Shown: positions 1 through 9,807, counted from the stretch's first letter. The stretch: DNA of 64,000 nucleotides from Sutcliffiella horikoshii (GCF_019931755.1 NZ_CP082918.1:1778001-1842000), one strand, 5' to 3'. A program made the numbers and translations. Notes: generated by a model from the letters alone, not told the origin.

Positions 1-276
1 CACCTTCCAAGTGTTGAAGGAGTCAGAGTGGACAGCGGCTATGGCCCAGATTTAAAGGTAACACCATTTTATGACCCTATGATCGCTAAAATAATCGTTT
101 CAGGTGAAACGAGAGAAGCGGCAATAAATAGGGCTAAAAAGTATTTAACTGCAGCTTCGGTAGAAGGGATTAAGACGAATCTTCCGTTTTTAATTCGTGC
201 CCTTGAGACCGAACAATTTGTTTCGGGACATTATCATACTGGTTTCATTCAGTCGATGAACCCAATTACAACCTAA
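1..276 (+). CDS. Biotin carboxylase (acetyl-/acyl-CoA carboxylase subunit), C-terminal fragment
   Basis: Only the last 91 residues are in the window; the gene runs off the left edge in frame 1. The peptide opens with HLPSVEGVRVDSG and contains YDPMIAK and a TNLPFLIRAL stretch, all typical of the C-terminal domain of biotin carboxylases (AccC/YngH type), which carboxylate biotin using ATP and bicarbonate. A biotinyl carrier and a carboxyltransferase follow directly, so this is probably the carboxylase subunit of a propionyl- or methylcrotonyl-CoA carboxylase rather than the fatty-acid acetyl-CoA enzyme. The choice of acyl-CoA is inference. Confidence 0.9.
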   Translation, partial: HLPSVEGVRVDSGYGPDLKVTPFYDPMIAKIIVSGETREAAINRAKKYLTAASVEGIKTNLPFLIRALETEQFVSGHYHTGFIQSMNPITT

Positions 277-307
277 ATATATTACAACAAGAGATCAGGA
301 GGAAATT

Positions 308-523
308 ATGATGAAAAAAGTAGAAGCAGCAATGGCAGGTACGGTTTGGAAAGTGTTAGTGGAAGTGGGCGATGAAGTAACAGCTGGTCAAACTGTTATC
401 ATTTTAGAATCTATGAAAATGGAGATTCCTGTGGAAGTGATGATGGACGGGAAGGTAGCGTCCATCTCTACTGCAGAAGGGGAATTTGTAAATGACGGAG
501 ATGTGCTGCTGGAACTGGAATAG
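308..523 (+). CDS. Biotinyl/lipoyl carrier protein, 71 aa
   Basis: A single biotinyl domain of 71 residues. It carries the ESMKMEIPV motif, with K37 the expected biotinylation site; the common form is EAMKM, so Ser replaces Ala here. It would shuttle carboxybiotin between the upstream biotin carboxylase and the downstream carboxyltransferase. A strong AGGAGG ribosome site at about 297-302 supports the ATG at 308 (a second ATG follows at 311). It resembles B. subtilis YngHB in size. Same operon as its neighbours, with a gap of about 30 bp on each side. Confidence 0.88.
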   Translation: MMKKVEAAMAGTVWKVLVEVGDEVTAGQTVIILESMKMEIPVEVMMDGKVASISTAEGEFVNDGDVLLELE

Positions 524-556
524 ACTTTTACAACGTTGAGAAGAAAGCGGGGGATT

Positions 557-2104
557 ATGATGATAAAAACTACCAATGATTTAGAACAAGAGTTTCAAGA
601 AACGGTTGAAACAATTAAGAGCGGCGGAAGTGAAAAATATCATGAGAAATTAAAGGAACAAAACAAACTATTTGTTCGTGACCGCCTTGCTCTTTTATTT
701 GATAACGGACAATACGAAGAGGATGGACTTTTTGCTAATAATAAAGCAAAAGGTCTTCCGGCTGATGGCGTTGTTACGGCAATAGGGAAAATAAATGGTC
801 AAACAGTGTGTGTAATGGCAAATGATTCTACTGTAAAAGCAGGTTCATGGGGAGCAAGAACGGTAGAAAAAATTATTAGAATTCAAGAAACAGCAGAAAA
901 ACTAATGGTTCCTATTCTATATCTCGTTGACTCTGCAGGTGCGAGAATTACAGACCAACTAGATATGTTCCCGAACAGACGTGGCGCTGGAAAAATCTTT
1001 TATAACCAAGTGAAGCTTTCTGGAATGGTTCCGCAAATTTGTCTATTATTCGGTCCATCCGCTGCTGGAGGTGCTTATATACCGGCTTTCTGTGACATTG
1101 TGGTTATGGTAGATGGCAATGCATCCATGTACTTGGGCTCTCCTCGTATGGCAGAGAAGGTAATTGGGGAGAAGGTAACACTTGAAGAAATGGGTGGAGC
1201 AAGAATGCACTGCTCTGTGAGTGGTTGTGGAGATGTTCTCGCCGCTACGGAAGAAGAAGCAATTCAGCAAGCCCGTAAGTACCTAGGATATTTTCCTGGC
1301 AGCTACCAGGAGAAGACAAAAGAAATGGATCCAGTAAGCCCTAAAGAAGGTAGGGACCTAACTGATATCATCCCTGTAAATCAAAATGCACCATTTGATA
1401 TGTATGAAGCTATAGATCAACTAATTGATGCCAACAGTTTCTTTGAAATCAAGAAATTATTTGCGCCAGAGTTGATAACCGGTTTTGCCCGTATGGATGG
1501 AAAGGTAGTCGGAATTATCGCTAACCAGCCAAAAGTGAAGGGCGGCGTCTTATTTGTAGATTCAGCGGACAAAGGTGCCAAGTTCATTCAGCTTTGTGAT
1601 GCATACCATATTCCATTACTCTTCCTTGCTGATGTTCCAGGTTTCATGATTGGGACAAAAGTGGAACGTGCAGGCATTATCCGCCACGGAGCTAAACTCA
1701 TTGCAGCCATGAGTTCTGCAACTGTGCCGAAAATCTCTGTTGTGGTAAGGAAGGCTTATGGTGCCGGACTTTATGCAATGGCAGGCCCGGCATTTGAACC
1801 GGATTGCTGCATTGCACTTCCAACAGCACAAATAGCAGTGATGGGGCCGGAAGCGGCTGTTAATGCTGTATACTCCAACAAAATTAATGAAATTGAAGAT
1901 CCAAAAGAAAGAATTGCTTTTGTACAAGAAAAGCACCAAGAATATAAAGAACATATCGATATTTATAAATTAGCTTCCGAAATGATTGTAGATGATATTG
2001 TACCTGCAAAAGATTTGCGAAGTGTATTGATTAGTCGCTTCCATTACTATTCAAGTAAGCAAATGACATTTAGTCATCGTAAACACCCGGTATATCCGGT
2101 GTAG
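557..2104 (+). CDS. Acyl-CoA carboxylase carboxyltransferase subunit (YngE-like)
   Basis: A 515-residue crotonase-fold carboxyltransferase of the propionyl-/methylcrotonyl-CoA carboxylase beta family. It transfers the carboxyl group from carboxybiotin to an acyl-CoA. Motifs seen include GPSAAGGAYIPAFCD (N-terminal half), FLADVPGFMIG and KAYGAGLYAM (C-terminal half), which shape the two active-site oxyanion holes. Length fits the family (about 510-540). I chose the ATG at 557, preceded by AAAGCGGGGGAT, over the longer frame at 536. Last gene of the biotin-carboxylase operon; a terminator follows. Substrate (propionyl-, methylcrotonyl- or another acyl-CoA) cannot be settled from sequence. Confidence 0.88.
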   Translation: MMIKTTNDLEQEFQETVETIKSGGSEKYHEKLKEQNKLFVRDRLALLFDNGQYEEDGLFANNKAKGLPADGVVTAIGKINGQTVCVMANDSTVKAGSWGARTVEKIIRIQETAEKLMVPILYLVDSAGARITDQLDMFPNRRGAGKIFYNQVKLSGMVPQICLLFGPSAAGGAYIPAFCDIVVMVDGNASMYLGSPRMAEKVIGEKVTLEEMGGARMHCSVSGCGDVLAATEEEAIQQARKYLGYFPGSYQEKTKEMDPVSPKEGRDLTDIIPVNQNAPFDMYEAIDQLIDANSFFEIKKLFAPELITGFARMDGKVVGIIANQPKVKGGVLFVDSADKGAKFIQLCDAYHIPLLFLADVPGFMIGTKVERAGIIRHGAKLIAAMSSATVPKISVVVRKAYGAGLYAMAGPAFEPDCCIALPTAQIAVMGPEAAVNAVYSNKINEIEDPKERIAFVQEKHQEYKEHIDIYKLASEMIVDDIVPAKDLRSVLISRFHYYSSKQMTFSHRKHPVYPV

Positions 2105-2117
2105 AAAACAAAGATTG

Positions 2118-2150
2118 TCCAGTGCCCGTTTGAGGCACTGGATATTTTTA
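2118..2150 (+). terminator. Rho-independent terminator after the carboxyltransferase gene
   Basis: Perfect 9-bp stem TCCAGTGCC/GGCACTGGA with a 7-nt loop followed by TATTTTTA. It ends the acyl-CoA carboxylase operon. Confidence 0.85.
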
Positions 2151-2241
2151 TGGGCATAGTACTTCAGAAGGAAAAGAACAGTACAATCCCAAACGATAAA
2201 TTGGTACAATAAGAAAAAACAGGACTAAAGAAGGGGAATCG

Positions 2242-3159
2242 ATGAGAATTGGAATTGTTGGCGGCGGCGCTGTAGGTCTCTTATATGCCTTTCAGCTATC
2301 GAAAATATTTACAGTCACTCTTTATGTAAAACGGGATGAAGCATTACAAGCTCTAAAGAGTCAAGGCATAACAATTTTGTATAACGAACATAAGCAGGAA
2401 ACAAGAAAAGTCGAAGTCATGAAGTGGGAGAGCAATGTCCCTTTAAGGGACGACTTAATCATAGTGGCGACAAAGCAATATGGACTATCAGCTATCCTTC
2501 CTGTGCTGAAATTGTGTACAAAAGACCAATCCATCCTTTTTCTCCAAAATGGGATGTCACATATTGACATGCTAGAACAAATCTCTAATCCACAAATTTT
2601 ATTGGGGATCGTGGAGCATGGTGTGAAGAAACATAATGATTGCACCGTAATGTGGACAGGAAAAGGTCGTACGAAACTGGCAGGTTATCCTGCAACTAAG
2701 AATGATCGACACGCATCTGTCTTCATGAATAAGTGGATGAATTCATTCGGGATGGATTTTCCACTTGAAGTGTGCTCAGACTATTATGGAATGATGATTG
2801 AAAAATTGCTTGTCAATGCCATCATTAATCCTTTGACGTCTATATTTGATGTTCGCAATGGGGAGCTGTTAACAAACCCTTATTATCAAAACTGCATGAA
2901 GCAGTTATATAATGAAATGAATTTTTTGGTCCATGTGGAGAAGAGGAAGCAAATGTGGGAACATATCTGCTCCATTTGCGAGAAAACAGCAAAAAACACC
3001 TCTTCTATGAGGCGTGATTTAAATGAAGGTAGAGAAACCGAAGTCGATGCCATATTGGGTTATCTAATGAACTTGGCTGAAAAACAAGGAAAATCAGTAC
3101 CGTTAACAGAATTTATTTATAAAGCAGTCAAAGGGCTTCAAAACGACGCAAGCTGTTAA
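2242..3159 (+). CDS. panE: 2-dehydropantoate 2-reductase (ketopantoate reductase family)
   Basis: A 305-residue protein starting with a Rossmann NADPH-binding motif, GIVGGGAVGLLYA (residues 3-15). The C-terminal half has the ApbA/PanE signature region around EKLLVNAIINPLTSIFDV. The family reduces ketopantoate to pantoate in pantothenate/CoA synthesis. It lies upstream of bshC and the dcw cluster, the position of ylbQ in B. subtilis, so the assignment is by both sequence and synteny. A GAAGGGGAAT ribosome site precedes the ATG. Members of this family that are not true PanE exist, so the substrate is inferred. Confidence 0.8.
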   Translation: MRIGIVGGGAVGLLYAFQLSKIFTVTLYVKRDEALQALKSQGITILYNEHKQETRKVEVMKWESNVPLRDDLIIVATKQYGLSAILPVLKLCTKDQSILFLQNGMSHIDMLEQISNPQILLGIVEHGVKKHNDCTVMWTGKGRTKLAGYPATKNDRHASVFMNKWMNSFGMDFPLEVCSDYYGMMIEKLLVNAIINPLTSIFDVRNGELLTNPYYQNCMKQLYNEMNFLVHVEKRKQMWEHICSICEKTAKNTSSMRRDLNEGRETEVDAILGYLMNLAEKQGKSVPLTEFIYKAVKGLQNDASC

Positions 3160-3233
3160 TACCTCTTATGCAATTTCACCCTGCTTGTAAAATACAAAAA
3201 ATAATCGAGTAAGTGAAATGAGGTATGTTGAAA

Positions 3234-3623
3234 ATGTCGGGATTTTTAGCAGGAACTTTCGCTACAATCGTTACGCTTCCTATTTTTGCGCTGATTGTGT
3301 TTTATAATATTGCTAAGGCAGTAACAAGAAATAATAAAAAGTCCTTTCATTTGGCGATTGATGCATCTACGCTTTTCTTTATCCTGGCCGTACACTATAT
3401 CATTATCATCATCTGGGAAACATCGCTTTTTTCGGTCATTTTAACTGTATTACTGATAATTGCGACAGTGATGGTTTTGACACATTATAAGATTAAAGAG
3501 GAAATTCAATTCAAAAGAGTGTTCAAAGGGTTTTGGCGCTTAAATTTCCTGCTGTTTTTTCTAGCCTATTTTTGTCTTGTGACATTTGGGATTATTAAAC
3601 GGGTTTTTGATACATTTGCTTAA
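3234..3623 (+). CDS. DUF3397-like integral membrane protein of unknown function
   Basis: About 129 residues, strongly hydrophobic, with four probable membrane segments (roughly residues 3-23, 38-58, 60-80 and 100-120) and a basic loop after the first and third. It resembles the DUF3397 family found next to bshC in Bacillaceae; no function is known. An ATG also exists at 3225, but the GAGG at 3220-3223 would be only one base away, so 3234 is the better start. It sits between panE and bshC on the same strand. Confidence 0.65.
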   Translation: MSGFLAGTFATIVTLPIFALIVFYNIAKAVTRNNKKSFHLAIDASTLFFILAVHYIIIIIWETSLFSVILTVLLIIATVMVLTHYKIKEEIQFKRVFKGFWRLNFLLFFLAYFCLVTFGIIKRVFDTFA

Positions 3624-3707
3624 GCAATATTTTTTGAAACATTGGAAATCAATGCTATACTCATGGAGACATCAACATATATGAACGATTCAGAAAGGAC
3701 GTACTTT

Positions 3708-5336
3708 ATGAATGTAGTAGAATTAACGCTCCCTACTATTAATAAGTTTTCCTCCGCTTATTTATCACAAAAGGAGAGCATCCTTCCCTTTTTTACATAC
3801 AATCCATTTTCTGTAGACACATATACACAGAGAAACGATCATTTAAAAAATAGAAGCTTCAGGAGAAGAGAGCTTGCTGCACATCTTCTTGAATTTAATC
3901 AAAGGTATCATGCAGATGCCCAAACCTTACATAGCATTGAAAAATTAAATGATAGCCAGTCGGTTGTTGTTATCAGTGGACAACAAGCAGGATTAATGAC
4001 TGGCCCAATTTATACTATCTCTAAAATAGTCAGTACAATTAAACTTGCCCAAGAACAGGAACAAAAGCTTGGTATACCGGTGGTTCCTATTTTTTGGATA
4101 GCAGGAGAAGATCATGATTATCAAGAAATCAATCATGTGAATCTACCGAAAGATAACGAAATTGAAAAACATGCTTTTCATATGAAAGAAGCCGGCAAAA
4201 AAATGGTATCAGAGCTTCAATATGATAAAGAAAAGTTACACGCATGGTTACTTGAGATAATTAATTCCTATGGAGAAAGTCCTTATACAAAGAATTTAAA
4301 GGAAGAATTAGAGCATGCAATTGAGGTATCTACTACATTTGTGGATATGTTTGCAAGTTTGATTTCAAAACTCTTTAAAGGTACTGGACTTGTATTAGTT
4401 AATGCAGCAGACCCTTCCTTGCGTAAACTTGAAACCCCTTATATGCAACAAATATTAATGAAGCAAGGTCAAATTCGCAATGGAATGCTTCATTCACAAA
4501 AAGAACTCGAGGAGCAAGGGTTTGCTCCGATGCTGGAAATTGACTCAGAATCCATGAATATATTCTTTCACCAAAACGGTGAACGCGAGCTGTTATGTTG
4601 GGATAAAGCAAAACAGATTGCTTATATAAAGGATTCAAACCGTCAGTTTACATTAGAACAGTTAAATAAGTTGATGGAGGAACAACCTGAAAACTTCTCC
4701 AATAATGTTGTCACTAGACCGCTGATGCAGGAGTTTCTGTTCCCTACCCTTGCTTTTATAGGAGGTCCTGGAGAAATCAGTTACTGGGCTGAGCTCGGTC
4801 GATGTTTCCATTCAGTGGACCTTGAAATGCCGCCTGTTGTACCAAGAATATCTTTGACATTATTGGAACGGCACATTGATCGAACGTTACTTGAACTGGG
4901 TGAAAACATTGAAGAAGTGGTGGAAAAGGGACTAGAGGAAAAACGGAAAGCTTGGTTGTATAAGGAAGAACTTGAAACAATAGAAGCTACCTTAACGTCT
5001 TATCGTGAACAATATGCAAATGTTCATGATCAATTCCGACAAGTGGGTAATACTACCTTGCCGCATCATCGAAAGACATTCGAGAAGAATTGGAATCTGA
5101 TTGATAAACAATTCACCTATATCCATCGCTTAATAGAGCGTTCAGCATATGAAAAACATGAAAATATGATGAACAAATATGAACGAGCCGAACTCGCGGT
5201 CTTGCCTAAAGGAATGCCGCAAGAGAGAGTATGGAACATCTACTATTTCCTTAATAAGTATGGTCTCGATTTCGTCCAAAGGCTATGTGAATTGCCATTG
5301 GAGCATAACGGAAAGCATAAAATAATAAAACTTTAA
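3708..5336 (+). CDS. bshC: Bacillithiol biosynthesis cysteine-adding enzyme BshC
   Basis: 542 residues, close to B. subtilis BshC (539). The family attaches cysteine to glucosaminyl-malate, the last step of bacillithiol synthesis. Visible family features are ISGQQAGLMTGPIYTISK near residue 107, IFWIAGEDHDYQEINHV near residue 148, and a C-terminal coiled-coil region (about 395-490). The start at 3708 (MNVVELTLP) follows AGAAAGGAC at a proper distance and was preferred to the ATG at 3642. Position just upstream of mraZ matches other bacilli. Confidence 0.93.
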   Translation: MNVVELTLPTINKFSSAYLSQKESILPFFTYNPFSVDTYTQRNDHLKNRSFRRRELAAHLLEFNQRYHADAQTLHSIEKLNDSQSVVVISGQQAGLMTGPIYTISKIVSTIKLAQEQEQKLGIPVVPIFWIAGEDHDYQEINHVNLPKDNEIEKHAFHMKEAGKKMVSELQYDKEKLHAWLLEIINSYGESPYTKNLKEELEHAIEVSTTFVDMFASLISKLFKGTGLVLVNAADPSLRKLETPYMQQILMKQGQIRNGMLHSQKELEEQGFAPMLEIDSESMNIFFHQNGERELLCWDKAKQIAYIKDSNRQFTLEQLNKLMEEQPENFSNNVVTRPLMQEFLFPTLAFIGGPGEISYWAELGRCFHSVDLEMPPVVPRISLTLLERHIDRTLLELGENIEEVVEKGLEEKRKAWLYKEELETIEATLTSYREQYANVHDQFRQVGNTTLPHHRKTFEKNWNLIDKQFTYIHRLIERSAYEKHENMMNKYERAELAVLPKGMPQERVWNIYYFLNKYGLDFVQRLCELPLEHNGKHKIIKL

Positions 5337-5337
5337 G

Positions 5338-5368
5338 AAAACAGCGGGAAAAATCCTGCTGTTTTTTT
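5338..5368 (+). terminator. Rho-independent terminator after bshC
   Basis: AAACAGC-GGG…CCT-GCTGTTT stem immediately after the stop codon, followed by a run of seven T. Confidence 0.85.
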
Positions 5369-5569
5369 ATATTCTTTTTCTGACAATCACAAATATAGAA
5401 GGGAGTCGTAAACGAACATATACTGAAGAATGGTAGCTTATTGTGTTTGTACGGAGTCAAAAAAAGCCAAGTTTGACCTAAATTCGTCCTTTTGTCAAAA
5501 AATGTTGTAAAAAGATGAAAAACGAAAAAAAAGTAGGCTTAAAGGATTTTCTTTTAGGGAAGAGAATAG
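5369..5569 (+). other. Upstream region of mraZ, no gene seen
   Basis: AT-rich gene-free stretch between the bshC terminator and the mraZ promoter. I see no coding frame with a ribosome site. A TTGACC hexamer at 5473-5478 might be a -35 element but lacks a convincing -10. Confidence 0.4.
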
Positions 5570-5629
5570 TACAATAAAGTAAGTGGAGAGAAGTGGGGGA
5601 TTGTGGGGGAAAGTAGAAGAAAGGTGGGA
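5570..5629 (+). promoter_or_regulatory. mraZ promoter -10 and MraZ operator repeats
   Basis: A -10 like hexamer TACAAT lies at 5570-5575. Just downstream are GTGGAG (5583), GTGGGG (5593) and GTGGGG (5603), spaced exactly 10 bp, and another GTGGGA at 5624 that is part of the ribosome site. MraZ is known in other bacteria to bind direct GTGGG/TGGGN-type repeats upstream of its own gene. The boxes cover the expected transcription start, consistent with autorepression. No clear -35 is seen. Confidence 0.6.
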
Positions 5630-5636
5630 GAGCCAA

Positions 5637-6068
5637 ATGTTCATGGGGGAATATAATCATACAATTGATGCAAAAGGGCGTATGATTGTGCCTGCGAAAT
5701 TCCGTGATCATTTAGGTGAAACCTTTGTTCTTACCAGAGGCCTCGATAAATGCCTATTTGGCTATCCGCTCTCTGAATGGAAAACAGTTGAAGATAAACT
5801 GAAACAATTGCCACTTACTAAAAAGGATGCCCGTGCATTTACACGTTTCTTCTTTTCTGGTGCTTCTGAGTGTGAATTGGACAAGCAAGGTCGAGTGAAC
5901 ATTGCCACCCCACTTGTTCAGTATGCACAGCTGGAAAAGGAATGCGTTGTGATCGGAGTGTCTAATCGAATAGAAATCTGGAGCAAGGACAACTGGAACT
6001 CATTTGTGGAAGACTCGGAAGACTCCTTCGCAGAGATTGCAGAAAACCTCGTGGATTTTGACTTATAA
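5637..6068 (+). CDS. mraZ: Transcriptional regulator MraZ
   Basis: 143 residues, the same length as B. subtilis MraZ, with two SpoVT/AbrB-like halves carrying the DxKGR-type motifs DAKGR (11-15) and DKQGR (82-86). MraZ is a DNA-binding regulator of the dcw cluster. The ATG at 5637 ([10 protein letters not shown]) has AAGGTGGGAG eight bases upstream; a GTG at 5583 in the same frame is inside the operator repeats and is not the start. First gene of the division cluster. Confidence 0.97.
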   Translation: MFMGEYNHTIDAKGRMIVPAKFRDHLGETFVLTRGLDKCLFGYPLSEWKTVEDKLKQLPLTKKDARAFTRFFFSGASECELDKQGRVNIATPLVQYAQLEKECVVIGVSNRIEIWSKDNWNSFVEDSEDSFAEIAENLVDFDL

Positions 6069-6198
6069 AAGGGATTTCATTACATCGAATACTAAGAACA
6101 GCCTGGATAAAACAAGATGGTCGGTGAGAAAATACCGATAGAAAAGAAATTGCAGCACCTAAGAGGAAAACAGCTTAGAGCTAGAAAGGCGGTGGAAA

Positions 6199-7137
6199 AT
6201 GTTTCACCACGTAACAGTACTACTCAACGAAGCAGTAGAAGGTCTTAACATTAAAGAGGATGGAACGTATGTTGATTGCACATTAGGAGGTGCAGGACAC
6301 AGTTCCGAAATTGTAAAAAGGTTATCAGACAAAGGAAGACTGATCGCATTTGACCAAGATGACCATGCTCTAGAACATGCGAAAAATGTGTTACATAACT
6401 ATCTGGACAGGGTCATTTTCATCAAAAGCAATTTCAAGCACTTAAAAGAAAAACTATTTGAGCAGGGAATCACCAAAGTGGATGGAGTGTTGTTCGACCT
6501 TGGCGTTTCATCTCCTCAATTGGACACTCCTGAAAGAGGTTTTAGTTACCATCACGAAGCACCTTTGGATATGCGAATGGACATGAACAGTCCGCTTAGT
6601 GCCTATGATGTGGTCAATGAGTGGCCATATGAGAAGCTTGTAAGGATATTCTTTCAATATGGAGAAGAGAAGTTTTCCAAACAAATAGCTAGAAAAATTG
6701 AGGAATACCGAAAGTCAAAGCCGATTGAAACGACACTGGAATTGGTGGAAATTATTAAAGATGGCATACCAGCTCCTGCTAGGAGAACTGGCGGGCATCC
6801 GGCTAAAAGGGTGTTCCAAGCAATAAGAATTGCAGTAAATGACGAGTTGGGTGTTTTTGAAGATGCTATTCATCAAGCAATTGATGTCTTGAAAGTCGGG
6901 GGTAGAGTTTCTGTTATTACCTTCCATTCACTTGAAGACAGAATGTGTAAAGTAGCATTTAAAGAAAAAAGTCAGCTGCCACAACTGCCGCCTGGACTTC
7001 CAATTATTCCAGAAGAATTTCAGCCGGTACTTAAACTCATCACAAGAAAGCCGATACTACCTAGTGAAGAGGAACTAGAAGCGAATAATCGTGCAAGATC
7101 GGCAAAACTAAGAATTGCAGAAAAAGCTAAAGACTAA
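6199..7137 (+). CDS. rsmH: 16S rRNA (cytosine(1402)-N4)-methyltransferase RsmH (MraW)
   Basis: 312 residues. The S-adenosylmethionine motif [11 protein letters not shown] is at residues 25-35, and [14 protein letters not shown] and [13 protein letters not shown] are family signatures. It N4-methylates C1402 in the ribosomal P site. GGCGGTGG precedes the ATG. Second gene of the mraZ operon, 130 bp after mraZ. Confidence 0.96.
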   Translation: MFHHVTVLLNEAVEGLNIKEDGTYVDCTLGGAGHSSEIVKRLSDKGRLIAFDQDDHALEHAKNVLHNYLDRVIFIKSNFKHLKEKLFEQGITKVDGVLFDLGVSSPQLDTPERGFSYHHEAPLDMRMDMNSPLSAYDVVNEWPYEKLVRIFFQYGEEKFSKQIARKIEEYRKSKPIETTLELVEIIKDGIPAPARRTGGHPAKRVFQAIRIAVNDELGVFEDAIHQAIDVLKVGGRVSVITFHSLEDRMCKVAFKEKSQLPQLPPGLPIIPEEFQPVLKLITRKPILPSEEELEANNRARSAKLRIAEKAKD

Positions 7138-7170
7138 ATATAAAAAAATTGTAGACTAGGGGGAAAGAGA

Positions 7171-7530
7171 ATGAGTAACTTAGCTCACAAAATCCAGAGG
7201 CAGCATGAAGAACGTATACAACAGTCGCCAAAAAGGCAATTGGTCGTAAAGAAACGTTCAAAAATCACTCTTGGGGAAAAAATACTTGCCTATATGTTTA
7301 TCGGTATGCTGGCATTCGGTGCAGTTCACGTTATTACAAACCATGTGAATATCTATCATGTGAATAGCGAAATTCAAACGCTTGAAGGGTCCATTGAATC
7401 ACAATTAAAGGAAAACCGTGAACTTGAACTTCGCGTAGCGGAAGAAAGCAGCTATGAAGTCATTCTTGAGAAAGCCAAAAACCTTGGTCTGACATTAAAC
7501 GAAAACAATGTGAAGAACGTAGGGAACTAA
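7171..7530 (+). CDS. ftsL: Cell division protein FtsL
   Basis: 119 residues: basic cytoplasmic N-terminus (about 1-38), one membrane helix (about 41-62) and a short extracytoplasmic coiled coil (about 68-105). This is the bitopic FtsL architecture, and the gene lies in its usual place between rsmH and pbpB. In the divisome FtsL works with DivIC and DivIB to activate PBP2B/FtsW. GGGGGAAAGAG ribosome site. The stop codon abuts the next start. Confidence 0.92.
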   Translation: MSNLAHKIQRQHEERIQQSPKRQLVVKKRSKITLGEKILAYMFIGMLAFGAVHVITNHVNIYHVNSEIQTLEGSIESQLKENRELELRVAEESSYEVILEKAKNLGLTLNENNVKNVGN

Positions 7531-9762
7531 ATGAGTACCCATAACATCGTTCATAAAAAAAGAATTCACTTAGGAGCAGCAATTCTACTCGGATTATTTG
7601 CGTTGCTCTTTTTTCTATTGATTGGGCGATTTTTTTACCTTCAAGCAACCGGAGAAGCACATGGGCATAATTTATCAGCAGAGGCTAGCGAAAGGTATAA
7701 CGTAAACAAGACAATAGATGCAACAAGGGGGTCCATTTTTGATAGAAGTGGCGACCCGATTGCAGAAGACACTCCTTCCTTCAACCTCGTTGCGGTGTTA
7801 GACGATTCATTGACAACAGATGAAAAGAAACCTCGTCATGTTGTTGATCCAGAAGAAACAGCTGCAAAATTGGCATCTGTCTTGGAAGTAGATCAGAGTG
7901 ACATATTAGAAAAATTACAACTGGATCGTAAACAAGTTGAATTTGGAGCATTGGGGAGAGATCTTCCTTTATCAGTCAAACAAGAAATTGAAAAAATGAA
8001 ACTGCCAGGGATTGGATTTGTAGAAGGGTCTAAACGCTACTATTTCAACGGCAAATTCTCCAGTCACGTGGTAGGTTTTGCAAGAGCAAATGATAAAGGT
8101 GTTGTTACTGGTGTAACAGGTCTTGAAAAAATGTTGGAAGATGAACTTAAAGAGCAAAATGGTTCATTGGCGGTAAAAACAGACAATAAAGGGATCAAGC
8201 TCTCTATGGACTCAGATGTATCCTATGTTCCTGCAATCAACGGGAAAAATGTGCATCTGACATTAGATAAGACAATACAGACATTTTTAGAAGAAGCAAT
8301 GAACAATGTAGTGGAGGAATACGAACCAGAACGTATTATTGCAATTGTAGCGGATCCGAAGACAGGGGAAATACTTGCAATGGGATCCCGACCTACCTTC
8401 GATTTAAACACGAGAGAAGGCTTGACGGATAATTGGAATAACGATGCGATTTCTTATCGTTACGAGCCAGGTTCCACTATGAAAATCTTCTCTTTGGCCG
8501 CAGCCATTGAAGAAGGGGTTTACAATGGATCTGAACTCTATCAATCTGGTTCTTATAGTCTTCCAAAAGATCCTGTTCCTGTATACGACCATAACAGATC
8601 AGGGTGGGGAACTATATCCTTTGATGAAGGAGTACAGCGTTCATCCAACGTAGCTTTTGCATTGCTTGCAGATAAAATGGGTACGGATACGCTGTTGGAA
8701 TACATCCATGCATTTGGGATGAATGAACCAACAGGCATAGACCTCCCAGATGAGACGACAAGTAACATCAACTATGATTATTACAGAGACCGTATCTCTA
8801 CGGCATTTGGTCAAGGTTCGGCATTTACCCCAATTCAACAGATCCAAGCTGCAACCGCCATTGCAAATGGCGGGAAAATGATGCAGCCATATGTGGTGGA
8901 CAAGATTGTTGATCCTAACACAAATGAGGTTGTGTTAGAAAATAAGCCGAAACAAAAAGGCACGCCTATTTCTGAAAAAACCGCTGACAAAGTACTAGAA
9001 GTACTAGAATCAGTGGTAAGCTCTGAAAACGGCACAGGACGTCCATACAGTATAGAAGGGTATAAAGTGGCGGCAAAAACAGGAACCGCACAAATCCCTG
9101 GACCAGGGGGCTACTTATCTGGTCATGGCGAATACATCTATTCCATTACAGGAATGGCTCCTGCCGATGATCCTGAGTTATTGATGTATGTTGCAGTAGA
9201 AAAGCCAAAGATTGCTCAACATGAAAACGGAGCAGGCCCAGTATCGGGAGTATTTAATTCAGTGATGCGTCGCAGTTTGCAATATTTGAGCATCCAACCT
9301 GATGAAAATCAACAAAACACTCCGAAGAAGAAAAGTGTCGGGATGAAAGTTCCAAATCTTGTCGGTGAAAATATTAAGGATGTATCTGCTGGCTCTAACG
9401 GCCCTGAATATGTGATTGTGGGTGAGGGATCAAAGGTATTGAAACAAACCCCTCAACCAGGCCGTGAAGTCATTGAAGGCGAAAGAGTTATTCTGTTAAC
9501 GGAAAAATCCCCGGCACTCCCGGATATGACTGGATGGAGCCTGCGTGATGTTCGAAAGATATCCAATATACTCAAGCTTGAAACCGAGATTATTGGAAAT
9601 GGATATGTACAAAAACAAAATATCATTCCTGGAACCCCGGTGGAACAGGGGAACAATCTAGTTGTGGAATTGGGTTCAAACAGACCTTTACCGCAAACGG
9701 ATGAGCAGGAAGAAGAAGAAACGGAAGAATCAGGTTCTGAGGAAGATTCTGAGGATAGTTAA
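7531..9762 (+). CDS. pbpB: Penicillin-binding protein 2B (septal transpeptidase)
   Basis: 743 residues. N-terminal membrane anchor (about 15-36), a dimerisation/pedestal domain, then a transpeptidase domain with catalytic S315-T-M-K318, S371-S-N373 and K516-T-G518. Two PASTA-like repeats follow (about 605-720), then a very acidic tail rich in Glu and Ser. It cross-links septal peptidoglycan. The start follows the ftsL stop directly, suggesting coupled translation. A terminator and two intergenic repeats separate it from spoVD. Confidence 0.96.
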   Translation: MSTHNIVHKKRIHLGAAILLGLFALLFFLLIGRFFYLQATGEAHGHNLSAEASERYNVNKTIDATRGSIFDRSGDPIAEDTPSFNLVAVLDDSLTTDEKKPRHVVDPEETAAKLASVLEVDQSDILEKLQLDRKQVEFGALGRDLPLSVKQEIEKMKLPGIGFVEGSKRYYFNGKFSSHVVGFARANDKGVVTGVTGLEKMLEDELKEQNGSLAVKTDNKGIKLSMDSDVSYVPAINGKNVHLTLDKTIQTFLEEAMNNVVEEYEPERIIAIVADPKTGEILAMGSRPTFDLNTREGLTDNWNNDAISYRYEPGSTMKIFSLAAAIEEGVYNGSELYQSGSYSLPKDPVPVYDHNRSGWGTISFDEGVQRSSNVAFALLADKMGTDTLLEYIHAFGMNEPTGIDLPDETTSNINYDYYRDRISTAFGQGSAFTPIQQIQAATAIANGGKMMQPYVVDKIVDPNTNEVVLENKPKQKGTPISEKTADKVLEVLESVVSSENGTGRPYSIEGYKVAAKTGTAQIPGPGGYLSGHGEYIYSITGMAPADDPELLMYVAVEKPKIAQHENGAGPVSGVFNSVMRRSLQYLSIQPDENQQNTPKKKSVGMKVPNLVGENIKDVSAGSNGPEYVIVGEGSKVLKQTPQPGREVIEGERVILLTEKSPALPDMTGWSLRDVRKISNILKLETEIIGNGYVQKQNIIPGTPVEQGNNLVVELGSNRPLPQTDEQEEEETEESGSEEDSEDS

Positions 9763-9765
9763 TTT

Positions 9766-9807
9766 AAGAGCACTGTTAAAGGCAAAGACCTTTGTCAGTG
9801 CTTTTTT
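9766..9807 (+). terminator. Rho-independent terminator after pbpB
   Basis: Stem AGCACTG…CAGTGCT with an inner AAAGG/CCTTT pair and a run of six T. Confidence 0.8.
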
